Below, one piece after another: positions 24,702-33,393 of a stretch of DNA of 64,000 nt. The first letter of the stretch is position 1. Each line of letters starts with the position of its first letter. The notes under the pieces are model-generated. The model was not told the DNA's origin. It saw only the letters and a program-made list of their open reading frames with translations, and made no database searches. Made by a program: the position numbers and the translations under genes. The stretch lies in contig CAZLEF010000009.1 in the NCBI GenBank assembly GCA_964558465.1, positions 1-64,000 on the forward strand. Reading direction: 5' to 3'. Source of the stretch: JACJYC01 sp964558465. Lineage in GTDB: Bacteria; Bacteroidota; Bacteroidia; Chitinophagales; Saprospiraceae.

Positions 24702-25712
24702 TCATCTCGGATTCACCAACCCCACCAGTTCCTTCACCTCCCGAACGGTTTCCTGGGCATGCCGGCGGATAGCCGCGCCGGAGGCCCTGAGTTGTTCTTT
24801 CACGGCCTTGCGGTCGGCTGTAAGTTCGCTTTTGCGGGCCCGGAGCCGTTCGCTGATGTCGACAAGGGCGTCGGCTACCGCTTCTTTGAGGTCAACATAT
24901 TTAAGGGCGCCCGACCGGTAATCCTCCATGAGGGAATCGTGCGCTTCCAGGTTTTGCGCGGCTTTGAGCAGGCGAAAAAGGTTTTCCACGCCCGGGCTCA
25001 TGGTTCCGGCAGGCGCGTCACCCGGATCGGTCACGGCAGACCGCACCTGTTTCCGGATCCGGCCGGCATCGGAAAACACATCAATATTGTGTTTTTCTCC
25101 GAGGCTGGCGCTCATTTTCCGGGAAGGATCGGCGGTGGACATCACCTTGGGGATCTCCGTGAAAAGGGGTTCCGGCAGGGTGAAGTATTCTTTTCCGGTC
25201 TGGTTATTGAACCGGGTAGCAATGTTGCGGGTGAATTCTACATGTTGTTCCTGGTCTTTGCCGACAGGGACGTAGTGGGCTTTGTAGATCAGGATGTCTG
25301 CAGCCTGCAGGACCGGGTAGTCAAAAAGCCCGGCAGAGATAAAGTCGTCGGCGGAAACATCCTGGCTTTGCGCGCTTTTGTCCTTGAACTGGGTCATCCG
25401 GGTGAGTTGCCCGTAGGAGGCGAAACAGTTCAGTATCCAACTGAGTTCGGCATGTTCGGGCACCATAGACTGGATAAAGATATTGTCCGGGTTCAGGCCG
25501 GCCGCCATCAGGTTGATGGCCAGTTCCCAACTGTTTTCCCGCAATTTGGCGGGCACGAAGGGCATGGTCATCGCATGATAATCCACTACGCAATAAAAGC
25601 AGTGGTATTGTTCCTGAAGGGTAACCCAGTTTTTAACGGCGCCGAAATAGCGCCCGAAATGCAGGTTACCGGTAGGTTGGATGCCGGAAAGAATTCTTTT
25701 TTTAGGTTCCAT
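24702..25712 (-). CDS. trpS: tryptophanyl-tRNA synthetase
   Basis: This 336-residue class I aminoacyl-tRNA synthetase charges tRNA-Trp in the cytoplasm. The HIGH-type motif is seen in PTGNLHFGRY (residues 13-22) and the KMSKS motif as KMSAS near residue 200. GLFDYPVLQAADIL and VPVGKDQEQHVE are the typical TrpS tryptophan-binding region. Length is as expected (about 330). The gene ends 72 bases before the tandem repeat region and begins 11 bases after the RidA gene on the same strand, so it is probably cotranscribed with it. Confidence 0.97.
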   Translation of the reverse strand: MEPKKRILSGIQPTGNLHFGRYFGAVKNWVTLQEQYHCFYCVVDYHAMTMPFVPAKLRENSWELAINLMAAGLNPDNIFIQSMVPEHAELSWILNCFASYGQLTRMTQFKDKSAQSQDVSADDFISAGLFDYPVLQAADILIYKAHYVPVGKDQEQHVEFTRNIATRFNNQTGKEYFTLPEPLFTEIPKVMSTADPSRKMSASLGEKHNIDVFSDAGRIRKQVRSAVTDPGDAPAGTMSPGVENLFRLLKAAQNLEAHDSLMEDYRSGALKYVDLKEAVADALVDISERLRARKSELTADRKAVKEQLRASGAAIRRHAQETVREVKELVGLVNPR

Positions 25713-25723
25713 GGATGTACACC

Positions 25724-26104
25724 TTAAACTGCTGCGATAACGGAGATTTCGATATTGACAAATTTCGGCAGGTTGACCACCTCCACCAGTTCCCTTGCAG
25801 GAGCCGTCGCTTCATCAAAATAAGTAGCGTACACGCCGTTGATCCTGCTGAAATCATGCATATTCTTGACAAAAACGGAGCATTTCAGGACATTTTGGAA
25901 CGAAGTTCCGGCCTCTTCCAGGATGGCTTTGATGTTTTCCATGACCTGCCTGGTTTCATCCTCAATCGAACCTTTGAGTATTTCGCCGGTAGCCGGAATA
26001 ATAGCTATTTGCCCGGAAATATACAGTGTACCATTGTGGATGACCGCCTGGTTGTAGGGCCCGATGGGCGCCGGGGCGTTGGGGGATTGGATGATTTGTT
26101 TCAT
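25724..26104 (-). CDS. RidA family enamine/imine deaminase
   Basis: This 126-residue RidA (YjgF/YER057c/UK114) protein hydrolyses reactive enamine and imine intermediates such as 2-aminoacrylate. Recognisable features are SPNAPAPIGPYNQAV at residues 6-20, SGQIAI at 30-35, and the ring of Arg and Glu residues near RELVEVVNLPKFVNIEI at the C-terminus. Length is typical (125-130). A longer frame to 26233 only reads intergenic repeats, so the ATG at 26104 is used. It is the first gene of a pair with trpS. Confidence 0.95.
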   Translation of the reverse strand: MKQIIQSPNAPAPIGPYNQAVIHNGTLYISGQIAIIPATGEILKGSIEDETRQVMENIKAILEEAGTSFQNVLKCSVFVKNMHDFSRINGVYATYFDEATAPARELVEVVNLPKFVNIEISVIAAV

Positions 26105-26107
26105 ATG

Positions 26108-26205
26108 CTGATTTGTTGATTTGTTGATTTGTTGATTCGTTGATCTGTTGATGTGCGTGCCACGCCGCCGGCGTGGTTGATTGGAAACGCCACGCCTCGG
26201 CGTGG
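26108..26205. repeat. TTGATTTG tandem array with two palindromic elements
   Basis: Five or so TTGATTTG-like units (26108-26150) run into GTGCGTGCCACGCCGCCGGCGTGG (palindrome at 26160-26176), which is followed again by TTGATTGG. A second palindrome CCACGCCTCGGCGTGG lies at 26190-26205. A very similar array-plus-palindrome arrangement occurs at 32375-32425. Confidence 0.8.
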
Positions 26206-26306
26206 TCGAATAAACGAATAAACAGATCAACAAATCAACAACACAAAAAGCCCCGCATCGCGAATAAAATCCGATGGGAGCTTTGTCTTCGCCTGGGAAG
26301 CATAGT

Positions 26307-26501
26307 TTATTCTTCGCCTTCTGCTTTGATCAGCAGTTTGCCGCGATAGAAAGTATTGCCTTCGCTGTCCTTATAGGAGCGATGGAAAATATGCTTTTCG
26401 CCGGTAGTCTGACAAGTAGCGATTTGCGGAACGGCGGCTTTCTGATGCGTCCTGCGCTTGTTCCTCCGTTGTTTTGATATTCTGCTCTTAGGATGCGCCA
26501 T
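26307..26501 (-). CDS. rpmF: 50S ribosomal protein bL32
   Basis: This 64-residue basic protein starts MAHPKSRISKQRRNKRRTH, the normal bL32 N-terminus, and is a component of the large ribosomal subunit. Only the cysteine in ATCQTTGE remains of the CxxC motifs, so this is a zinc-free form. It follows the DUF177 gene by 31 bases on the same strand, the widely conserved yceD-rpmF pair. The C-terminal GEE tail is typical of Bacteroidota. Confidence 0.96.
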   Translation of the reverse strand: MAHPKSRISKQRRNKRRTHQKAAVPQIATCQTTGEKHIFHRSYKDSEGNTFYRGKLLIKAEGEE

Positions 26502-26532
26502 TTTAATTTTTATTTATTTCGTTTCCGAATGA

Positions 26533-27057
26533 TCAACCTTTCAATTTTTTTAATTCGTCCCACACCGAAGCCTGGTTGTCTTTTGAGGCCTGTTCCTGTG
26601 CCTGGTTGATGCGCCGGAGCATTTCAAAGTCACAGGGTACGGGGGTGTCGGATTCGCAGTCGTACACTTTGATCATGGGCAAGTTCAAAACGATGAACTC
26701 GTAAATGAATTGAGCAACGTTGAATTGTTGGGTTTCCGGGTGGATAAAGATCACATCCGGGTCGTCCAACCCTTCATCTTCGCCCAGTTTCACCAGCAGG
26801 CGTCCTTCGCCCGCTACGGGCAGATGGATGGGCGCCAGGCACCGGTCGCATTCGGATTCCACGGTTCCTTCGAACGTGAAATTCAGGTCGTACATATCCG
26901 GACGTTTGTCCAGTTCAAGGCCGACAGCGACTTTGGCCCGCTGGACAGGCGATTGCTCAAATTGCTCAAAGAACGATGGTCCGATTTCCCAATCGTACTG
27001 GTGGAGGCCATTGTACATGCCTTTGACCGGCAGCACAAACTCAATTAAGGGATCCAT
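26533..27057 (-). CDS. DUF177 (YceD-like) protein
   Basis: This 174-residue protein matches DUF177, with a conserved ECDRCLAPI motif at about residues 88-96, where the two cysteines are the family hallmark. It begins MDPLIEFVLPVKGM; the ATG at 27057 is chosen because the upstream extension is low-quality. DUF177 proteins lie directly before rpmF across bacteria and are linked to 23S rRNA maturation or ribosome assembly, as shown for plant and E. coli homologues. The C-terminal half is acidic and helical (ending SVWDELKKLKG, the usual terminal motif). Confidence 0.93.
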   Translation of the reverse strand: MDPLIEFVLPVKGMYNGLHQYDWEIGPSFFEQFEQSPVQRAKVAVGLELDKRPDMYDLNFTFEGTVESECDRCLAPIHLPVAGEGRLLVKLGEDEGLDDPDVIFIHPETQQFNVAQFIYEFIVLNLPMIKVYDCESDTPVPCDFEMLRRINQAQEQASKDNQASVWDELKKLKG

Positions 27058-27317
27058 TTTCCACCTGGATTTGGCTGCGCCCGAACCTTTAAAAGGCTTT
27101 GGCACAGCGGGTTTACGCAAAAGCGGACGCAAAGGTAAGGAATCAATGTGAAATCAGGTAATAGTGCCGGGATTTTATTTTGCATAGCAATGGCCAGGTC
27201 GCCGTATCGAAAAAACGGTCGCAGACAATCATTTCCGGCCCGGAACATGGGAGCAGGCATCAACCGGTTTCAGCATAAACCTTGCGGAAACTCGCCAAGG
27301 CAGGATATTTATCCGGA

Positions 27318-28979
27318 TCAATCCGCCAGCGCTTTTTCTACCATCGACTTATCCCCCGTCATCTCCCAATACACCAGCGACATCGGAATGATCCCGACCC
27401 GGTTGAGGTCGTCAATGAATTCCCGGAGTGCAAATTTTCCTTCCCGCTGGCGGGCGTATTCGGCCAGCAACTGGTCCAGCAGCAGTTTGCCGGTCACATA
27501 GCTGCTGCCGTAGGGCGGTTGCTGCAGATAAAATTGCTCTTCGTGGGTGATGGTGCCTCCGTCTGCGGGCAGCACGCCCCAGGGCGTCCATTTGGAGGCG
27601 TATGCACAAGCCTGTTGGTAATCCATTTCAAGCCCATGCTGGTAGAGGCCGCCGAGGCCCCGGGCGCAGCGCTGGGCCAGCATGATCCAGATCAGTTCCT
27701 TGGCGCGGGGCCTGTTTTCGAAAAGACCGGCGTGCAGGAGCAATTCTTCCATCGCGGTGGCCAGCCCTTCGGCCCGGCTGTCGAAAATGTTGTACAGCAA
27801 CGGGGTCTGCCGGATGGGGTTGTCGTAGGGTTCTTCGCGCAGGCGGGCCAGTTCGATCCAATGGTAGGAATGGGTGCGCATGACCATTGGGTCGCGGTAG
27901 TCCATCTCTGCAAAAAAGCCGCGCAGGCCGTCATTCGGGCTGAACGTTCCGATCCTGGCCCGCTGCGCCGGATCCATATAGGCTTTCACCGTCACAATGC
28001 CGGCGTCCTTTAAAAAGGCCATGTATTCTGTGACGGCCTCGTTCATCAGCCGGTCATAATCGGCGGCGTTACCGATCTTTTTGTGGGGAGGCAGATTGCG
28101 GTTGAGGTGTTCGGCCAGGCGGAGCGAGCTGTGGGCGCGCGCCAGTTCGCGTTGCAGGATCCGCTCTTCATCCGCCCAGGTATGGGGCATGAGGTGCACC
28201 TTTTGGAGGTTCCAGGTATAATTTTCCTTGCCCACGCCGGAGGTTCCGGTTTTCGAAGGGGCCTGCTCCTCCAGCCATTGAGCAAAAGCATCCGATGCCG
28301 CGCGGGCTTCCAGGGCCGCTGTCGCCAGGTCGGGGTGGGCGGCCCGGACGCTGTCGGCGAAAACGGTCAGGGCTTCGCTTTGTTCGCGGATGCTGCGGAC
28401 GCCGGTTACCCAGAGGTCGCGGGCGTTACCGGTGAGGTTGTTCCGGGCCTGGTCGAAAACGGTGGGCGCCTTGCGCAGGCGACCTGCGATCTCTGACGCA
28501 TCGGAGTTGCTGAGCGGCCAGGCATAAGCCGGCAATTCCACACATCCGTGGATATTGGGCCCTTCGCGTTCGGGTACGTCGGAAGGGTCGGGGTAAAACC
28601 AGACGTAAAAAGCAGGGTCTTTTGCCCAGGGTTGTTTCACCCGGTGTTTGAAGTCGAGGCCGTTCATTTCGGCCCGGACGAGGTACCAGTCCACTTGCTG
28701 GGGGATGGTCCAGCCGGTGGTGTCGGCGGCTGCCAGCCGTTTTTGCCAGCCGGCCAGTTCCCGGTGTTGTTGCTGCATGGCGGCGGGGGTGTAATCGGGC
28801 ACGCCGTCCTTCATTTTTGGCGCCGCGAACTGACGCCATTCCCGGAAAAAATCCACCAGTTCCGGGTGGGTAGAAAAGGAAGCAGCCTGAGGTATAGGTT
28901 CCGCGGCTGGAGCGCAAGCCGAAAATGCCAGTAAGGGAGAAAAGGCGAAAAAATAGCGAAAAAACAACCTGAGATCCAT
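27318..28979 (-). CDS. DUF885-like lipoprotein lacking the zinc motif
   Basis: This 553-residue lipoprotein (lipobox LAFSAC, Cys21) resembles DUF885 proteins, which are distantly related to M32-type carboxypeptidases. The family features kept are SRAEGLATAMEELLLHAG near residue 395 (equivalent to EGWALYAE), RCARGLGGLYQHGLEM after it, and the C-terminal SSYVTGKLLLDQLL with FALREFIDDLNRVG. The HExxPGHH metal site expected about 30 residues before EGLA reads THSYHWIELAR, so catalytic zinc binding appears lost or rearranged. The gene is alone on the minus strand between the DUF177 gene and a decayed toxin-antitoxin pair. Function is unknown, and the protein is probably anchored in the periplasm or outer membrane. 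Confidence 0.65.
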   Translation of the reverse strand: MDLRLFFRYFFAFSPLLAFSACAPAAEPIPQAASFSTHPELVDFFREWRQFAAPKMKDGVPDYTPAAMQQQHRELAGWQKRLAAADTTGWTIPQQVDWYLVRAEMNGLDFKHRVKQPWAKDPAFYVWFYPDPSDVPEREGPNIHGCVELPAYAWPLSNSDASEIAGRLRKAPTVFDQARNNLTGNARDLWVTGVRSIREQSEALTVFADSVRAAHPDLATAALEARAASDAFAQWLEEQAPSKTGTSGVGKENYTWNLQKVHLMPHTWADEERILQRELARAHSSLRLAEHLNRNLPPHKKIGNAADYDRLMNEAVTEYMAFLKDAGIVTVKAYMDPAQRARIGTFSPNDGLRGFFAEMDYRDPMVMRTHSYHWIELARLREEPYDNPIRQTPLLYNIFDSRAEGLATAMEELLLHAGLFENRPRAKELIWIMLAQRCARGLGGLYQHGLEMDYQQACAYASKWTPWGVLPADGGTITHEEQFYLQQPPYGSSYVTGKLLLDQLLAEYARQREGKFALREFIDDLNRVGIIPMSLVYWEMTGDKSMVEKALAD

Positions 28980-29156
28980 AGCGGTATGGGTGTTAAAGGT
29001 GATCTGAAGGGTTGAAGTTAGGGGGAATTCGGTACATTCGGAAACCAGGCAATGGTAAAATATGTTATCTTCGTGTATGCAATCTTAATGAAATAAGGCA
29101 TAAGAACCTGCAAAATCGGATTCATGCCGTAACTGGATAGTTAAAAATCCAAAAAA

Positions 29157-29372
29157 ATGTCGAATATCAATTATCTCACCGATGCGGAAGGCAATCAGGT
29201 AGCCGTTCAAATACCGATTGCCGATTGGAAGCTTTTTCAAAAAGAGTTTGAAGATGTCAAACGCAAATTGGAAATTTTGCAAGGTATTAAAGATGCGCTA
29301 CAGGAGGTTTACCAGGCAAAAAAAGGGCAAATCAAACTACAATCACTGACTGAGTTTCTCAATGAATGTTGA
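29157..29372 (+). CDS. putative antitoxin of a RelE-type pair
   Basis: This 71-residue protein starts MSNINYLTDAEGNQVAVQIP, a pattern common in small antitoxins paired with RelE/ParE toxins (LTDxxGNxxAVxxPxxxW). It overlaps the next ORF by 11 bases, as such pairs usually do. Antitoxins of this kind bind and block the toxin and repress their own operon. The neighbour is truncated, so this antitoxin may now have no partner. Confidence 0.6.
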   Translation: MSNINYLTDAEGNQVAVQIPIADWKLFQKEFEDVKRKLEILQGIKDALQEVYQAKKGQIKLQSLTEFLNEC

Positions 29373-29553
29373 AGTTTTAATCTCTGATAATTTCCGAAGA
29401 GAAGTTAAGCGGTATTTAAAAAAATTCAGAACGCTTAAGGAAGAATTGGCCTCGCTCCAAATTTCTCTGATTGAAAACCCTAAACAAGGTATTAAAATTG
29501 CCGAAGATACGTATAAAATCCGGTTGGCTTCAAAAAGTAAAGGTAAAGGCTAA
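29362..29553 (+). pseudogene. truncated RelE/ParE-type toxin
   Basis: The 63 residues (MNVEVLISDNFRREVKRYLKKF..., ending YKIRLASKSKGKG) match the N-terminal two thirds of a RelE-type mRNA interferase of about 105 residues. The usual next block is GGARVITYV followed by a short C-terminal strand. Here a TAA at 29551 ends the frame, and in another frame the DNA continues as RLMIYASS... NKLTSF..., which resembles the missing part poorly. The conserved C-terminal catalytic residues are therefore absent, and the toxin is probably inactive through frameshift. Confidence 0.6.
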
Positions 29554-29626
29554 TGATTTACGCCAGTAGCGTGGCGAAGAATAAACTGACGAGTTTTCTG
29601 CCGGCAAGGAAGATTAATCTAAGTAG

Positions 29627-30109
29627 TCAAAGAAACGCCCCCGTAAAATGCAACGGCAACAACACCTTCACCGAATCCACACACACCACGCCCCCTGTTT
29701 CCCCCTGCAAAATGATCCGCACCGGATGATGGAACCGGTCTTCGGTTTCCGAGATTACCTGGCGGCAAGCCCCGCAGGGCCCTGCGGGCTCTGTAATGGT
29801 TTTATGCCTGTGTTTCACCGTGATGGCCATCGCTTCCACCGCTTCATCAGGGTATTGGGAGGCTGCTGCTGCCAATGCGCTGCGTTCGCCGCAGAGACAC
29901 ATGGGATAGGCCGCATTTTCCAGGTTGGCGCCCCGGACAATCGCGCCGCCAACCGTCCGCACGGCTACTCCGACGGAAAAACTGGAATAGGGCGCGTAAG
30001 CCAGTTGCAACGCCGTTTTGGCCTCCTCCAGCAGCCGGCGGTCGGGTTCGGATAAGTGTTCGATGCCGGGATATTCCTCGATTTCAAGGGTTATTTTCTT
30101 TTTTGCCAT
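29627..30109 (-). CDS. cdd: cytidine deaminase
   Basis: This 160-residue zinc enzyme deaminates cytidine and deoxycytidine in pyrimidine salvage. YAPYSSFSVG near residue 38 is the substrate loop. The zinc site is in CLCGERSA (Cys then Glu general acid) with PCGACRQ downstream supplying the other two cysteines. Length is somewhat above the homotetrameric minimum (130-145). The start ATG at 30109 (MAKKKITLEI) is chosen over a longer low-quality frame to 30202. The gene is alone, divergent from the LysM gene. Confidence 0.94.
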   Translation of the reverse strand: MAKKKITLEIEEYPGIEHLSEPDRRLLEEAKTALQLAYAPYSSFSVGVAVRTVGGAIVRGANLENAAYPMCLCGERSALAAAASQYPDEAVEAMAITVKHRHKTITEPAGPCGACRQVISETEDRFHHPVRIILQGETGGVVCVDSVKVLLPLHFTGAFL

Positions 30110-30400
30110 CTGATAGTTGATTCTTGGTAATACCCCAAAACCTGGGGATTCGCTGCTGATAATTGCTGTAAGCCGGATATTTCGAGGCCGGGATCTTTTC
30201 ACTGAAATCCGAACTTCCCAGAAACAGCAGCATTAATAAAACAGCGCCCGCAAGCGACCAGTTCAGCAGGATTTACCCTAAAAAAAAGCAACAAAATCTG
30301 CCTTTCATTCGTTTTGATGATGTTTTTAAATAAATTTGTTGCGTAATTTATTGGTTTGACGTAATTTAGAGTCGTCAATGATTTAACCAAAAAACATTAT

Positions 30401-32269
30401 ATGAAGCGTAAGACTGTCCTTGTCTTGTCATCCCTGATCGCTCTTCTGTTCAACGCCGCCCAGGCTGAAAGACTGTTCATCCTGTACGAACCCGGCTGCA
30501 TGGCCAAACTGGAATACACCGGCGCCGCAGGCGGCAATACCGTCTATACCATCACACTGTCGGCTGGTGAAAAACTGATCCTGGATATCGGGGCCGAAGC
30601 CGGAAAAGATTATCAGGAGCAATTGCCGACCCCCTTGTACGGCTGCGCCAACGGGCTGTTCAGTCAGGATCTGGTCAAGCGCATTAACGACCGGAAAGAC
30701 GAAGTTTTTGTTGTCTTCCGCAAAAATAACCGGGTATTCACCGTCTCGCCGGTAAAATCTGCCGGGTTTCTGCTTTTCAACGATCAGGTCATCGACTTCC
30801 AGTCGCCGGCCTACCAGTTCCGGTTCGACCGGGTCAGCGGCGTCATCGGCGAAAACATCAATACCAATAAAACTTCCTCTGCCGAGATCACGTTTGAGGG
30901 CATTATGAACCGCGATTGTATGGAAGAATATATTTTCCGCCAGATCGCGCCGAGGTCAAGCACCCCTTATACCGACCTCACCCTGATCCCCCAGATCGGC
31001 GTCGTGGAAGAACGCAAAGGCCTGACCTACGACCAGGCTGCCAACAACGCCATGCGTCTGACCAATGTTGACGGGAAAAAAGTGGACCATTATATCGCTT
31101 CCCTTTGCAAAAAACCGGAATCCGGCAGCCAGGCAGGCGTCACCTTGTCGCCTGAAGGCTATGAAGTGGGTACGGTTTATAAAGAACCGTCCGCCCTGAC
31201 GCCCAAAACCCCGGTGGAAGCCGCGGCAGGGCAGGCCGGCCTGCACACCGTTGCCAAGGGCGAAACGCTTTACGGCCTTTCCAAAAAATACAAAGTCAGC
31301 GTGAAGGATCTCCAGACCTGGAACGGCCTGGGGAATTCCACTACCATCCGGGCGGGTTCGGCGCTGAAGGTGTCCCCCACAGCAGGGACCGCCGCCGCCC
31401 AACCTGCAACCGCCGCCAAAACGACTACGCTGACCACCAAAACAGGCCAGACTTTTATCCCGGCCACCACCGGCCTGGCGGAAAAACCGCCCGTGAAATA
31501 TCCCATTCCTTATGAAGAGACCGATAAAAGAATTGAAGGGCTGTACAGCAAATCCGGTGCTGCCCAGGCGACGTATTACACCGTCCGCGCGGGCGATACC
31601 CCGGCGTCGCTGGCGCTGAAATTCGGCTATACCGAAGCCCGGTTCCGTTCCTTCAACGGATTGACGCCCACCCAGGTGCTCAAAGTCGGCCAGCAGGTGA
31701 AAACCACGGATTGCGAATGCCCGGCAACCCCTGCCACCGGTAGCACCGTAACGACCACCCTGGAAGACCGGCCAACCGAATTCAGCCTGGAAACCGCACC
31801 GGTCAGGGTTTACAGCCAGACACCCAATACGCAGGTATCCGCGTACGACAACGTGGAAACCCCAACCTACCAGCGGCCCACCTACGGCGGAGAAACCCCC
31901 GTACCGGCCGCCCCGGGCACCTACCCTGCGCCAACCCCGAACTATAACCTGAAATATGCGGAACAGGTGAACAATAACCCGACCGCCTACGATGCCTCTG
32001 CTTCCACTTCAGGTATCCGCCCAATGGCGCCCATCTCGTATGACAACACCGGTACTTTGCAAGCCAGAAGCGGGACGGGTTACCAAACGAGCAATTACGC
32101 CGAGGATTTTGAACCGGCCGGCAAACGGAATATGTACATCGTCCAGGACGGGGAAACCCTGTTCAGCATCGCCCGCAAAAACGCCATAACGGTGGACCGC
32201 CTCCGCCAACTGAACGCAATGGATGCCAATGAGATCCTGATCCCGGGACAGAGAATATATTTAAATTGA
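30401..32269 (+). CDS. exported protein with three LysM domains
   Basis: This 622-residue exported protein has a signal peptide (MKRKTVLVLSSLIALLFNAAQ). An N-terminal domain (25-235) of unknown fold contains conserved-looking cysteines (GCM, YGC, RDCMEEY). LysM modules lie at about 281-325 (HTVAKGETLYGLSKKYKVS), 391-437 (YYTVRAGDTPASLALKFGY) and 578-622 (MYIVQDGETLFSIARKNAI). LysM binds peptidoglycan or chitin-like glycans. Between modules two and three is a 130-residue Pro/Thr/Tyr-rich linker. A role in cell-wall association is likely. It is monocistronic, followed by a repeat-rich gap. Confidence 0.88.
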   Translation: MKRKTVLVLSSLIALLFNAAQAERLFILYEPGCMAKLEYTGAAGGNTVYTITLSAGEKLILDIGAEAGKDYQEQLPTPLYGCANGLFSQDLVKRINDRKDEVFVVFRKNNRVFTVSPVKSAGFLLFNDQVIDFQSPAYQFRFDRVSGVIGENINTNKTSSAEITFEGIMNRDCMEEYIFRQIAPRSSTPYTDLTLIPQIGVVEERKGLTYDQAANNAMRLTNVDGKKVDHYIASLCKKPESGSQAGVTLSPEGYEVGTVYKEPSALTPKTPVEAAAGQAGLHTVAKGETLYGLSKKYKVSVKDLQTWNGLGNSTTIRAGSALKVSPTAGTAAAQPATAAKTTTLTTKTGQTFIPATTGLAEKPPVKYPIPYEETDKRIEGLYSKSGAAQATYYTVRAGDTPASLALKFGYTEARFRSFNGLTPTQVLKVGQQVKTTDCECPATPATGSTVTTTLEDRPTEFSLETAPVRVYSQTPNTQVSAYDNVETPTYQRPTYGGETPVPAAPGTYPAPTPNYNLKYAEQVNNNPTAYDASASTSGIRPMAPISYDNTGTLQARSGTGYQTSNYAEDFEPAGKRNMYIVQDGETLFSIARKNAITVDRLRQLNAMDANEILIPGQRIYLN

Positions 32270-32274
32270 TTCGA

Positions 32275-32555
32275 TTGAACGATTGATTGGAATGATTCGA
32301 TTGATTGGAATGATTCGATTGATTCCACGCCGAAGTGTGGCAAGCCGATTATTGTTCCAATCGGATCATTTAAAAATTTGTTGATTTGTTGATGTGCGTG
32401 CCACGCCATCGGCGTGGTTGATTTGTTGATGCGAGGATGCGAACCAATCGGATCAATCGAATCAATCGGATCAATCAAACCCCCGCCCGGTCCAAGGCCC
32501 ATGCGGGTACCACGCTGCGGCGTGGCGAACCAATCAGATCAATTGTCCAATTATC
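32275..32555. repeat. mosaic of GATTGATT/GATTCGATT repeats and three palindromic elements
   Basis: This 280-base region holds units such as GATTGGAATGATTCGATT (twice), TTGATTTG units, and palindromes at 32325-32340 (CCACGCCGAAGTGTGG, imperfect), 32401-32417 and 32510-32525. No gene fits. It separates the LysM gene from hisA. The clustering of palindromes within short tandem units is the same as at 26108-26205. Confidence 0.8.
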
Positions 32556-33275
32556 ATGGAGATTATACCCGCGATTGACATCATCGACGGAAAATGTGTG
32601 CGCCTGACCCAGGGCGACTATGATCAGAAAACCGTGTACAACGAAGACCCCCTGGAAGCAGCCAAAATGTTTGAGGACGCCGGCCTCTGGCGCCTGCACC
32701 TGGTTGACCTGGACGGCGCCAAAGCCCATCGCATCGTCAATTACAAGGTCCTCGAACGGATTTCTTCCAAAACAAGGTTGCAAATCGACTTTGGCGGCGG
32801 ACTGAAATCGGACGACGACATCCGGATTGCTTTCGAATGCGGGGCGCGGCAGATCACCGGCGGTACCATAGCCGTCAAAAACCGGGAATTGTTCCTGAAA
32901 TGGTTAAAAATCTACGGCCCCGACCGGATCATCCTGGGCGCAGACGTCAAGGAAAAAAAGATCGCCGTCAGCGGTTGGCTCGAACAAAGCGAACTGGACC
33001 TGATCCCCTTTCTGAAGGGATACATCGACGAAGGCGTCACTCATGTCATCTGCACCGATGTCGCCAGGGACGGACTGCTGCAGGGCCCGTCCCTGGATCT
33101 GTACCGGGAGATCCGGGAAGTTTTTCCCGATCTGCGCCTCATCGCCAGCGGGGGCGTATCCTCAATGGCCGACCTGGATGAACTCCGCGAAAGCGGGTGT
33201 TTTGGTGCGATCCTCGGCAAGGCGATCTATGAGGGGCGGGTGCGGTTGAAGGATCTGGTGGGGCTTCAGGCCTGA
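32556..33275 (+). CDS. hisA: phosphoribosylformimino-AICAR isomerase (HisA)
   Basis: This 239-residue TIM-barrel enzyme isomerises ProFAR in histidine biosynthesis. Diagnostic residues are the first catalytic Asp in PAIDIIDGKCVRL and the second in ILGADVKEKKI near residue 130, with phosphate-binding FGGGLKSDDD and SGGVSSMADL. Length and start are standard. No other his gene is next to it in this window, so the histidine operon is split or interrupted here by repeats. HisF, which is similar, is ruled out by the HisA-type N-terminus. Confidence 0.95.
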   Translation: MEIIPAIDIIDGKCVRLTQGDYDQKTVYNEDPLEAAKMFEDAGLWRLHLVDLDGAKAHRIVNYKVLERISSKTRLQIDFGGGLKSDDDIRIAFECGARQITGGTIAVKNRELFLKWLKIYGPDRIILGADVKEKKIAVSGWLEQSELDLIPFLKGYIDEGVTHVICTDVARDGLLQGPSLDLYREIREVFPDLRLIASGGVSSMADLDELRESGCFGAILGKAIYEGRVRLKDLVGLQA

Positions 33276-33393
33276 TCATTCCATATCCCAACCCATTTTT
33301 CCAATCGTTCACCGGCCTGATCCCATCGTTCAGGCCGGTAAGCCTTGCATCTGACCCATAACCTTCCTTTCTTTGGCGGAAAATCCAGCATAT

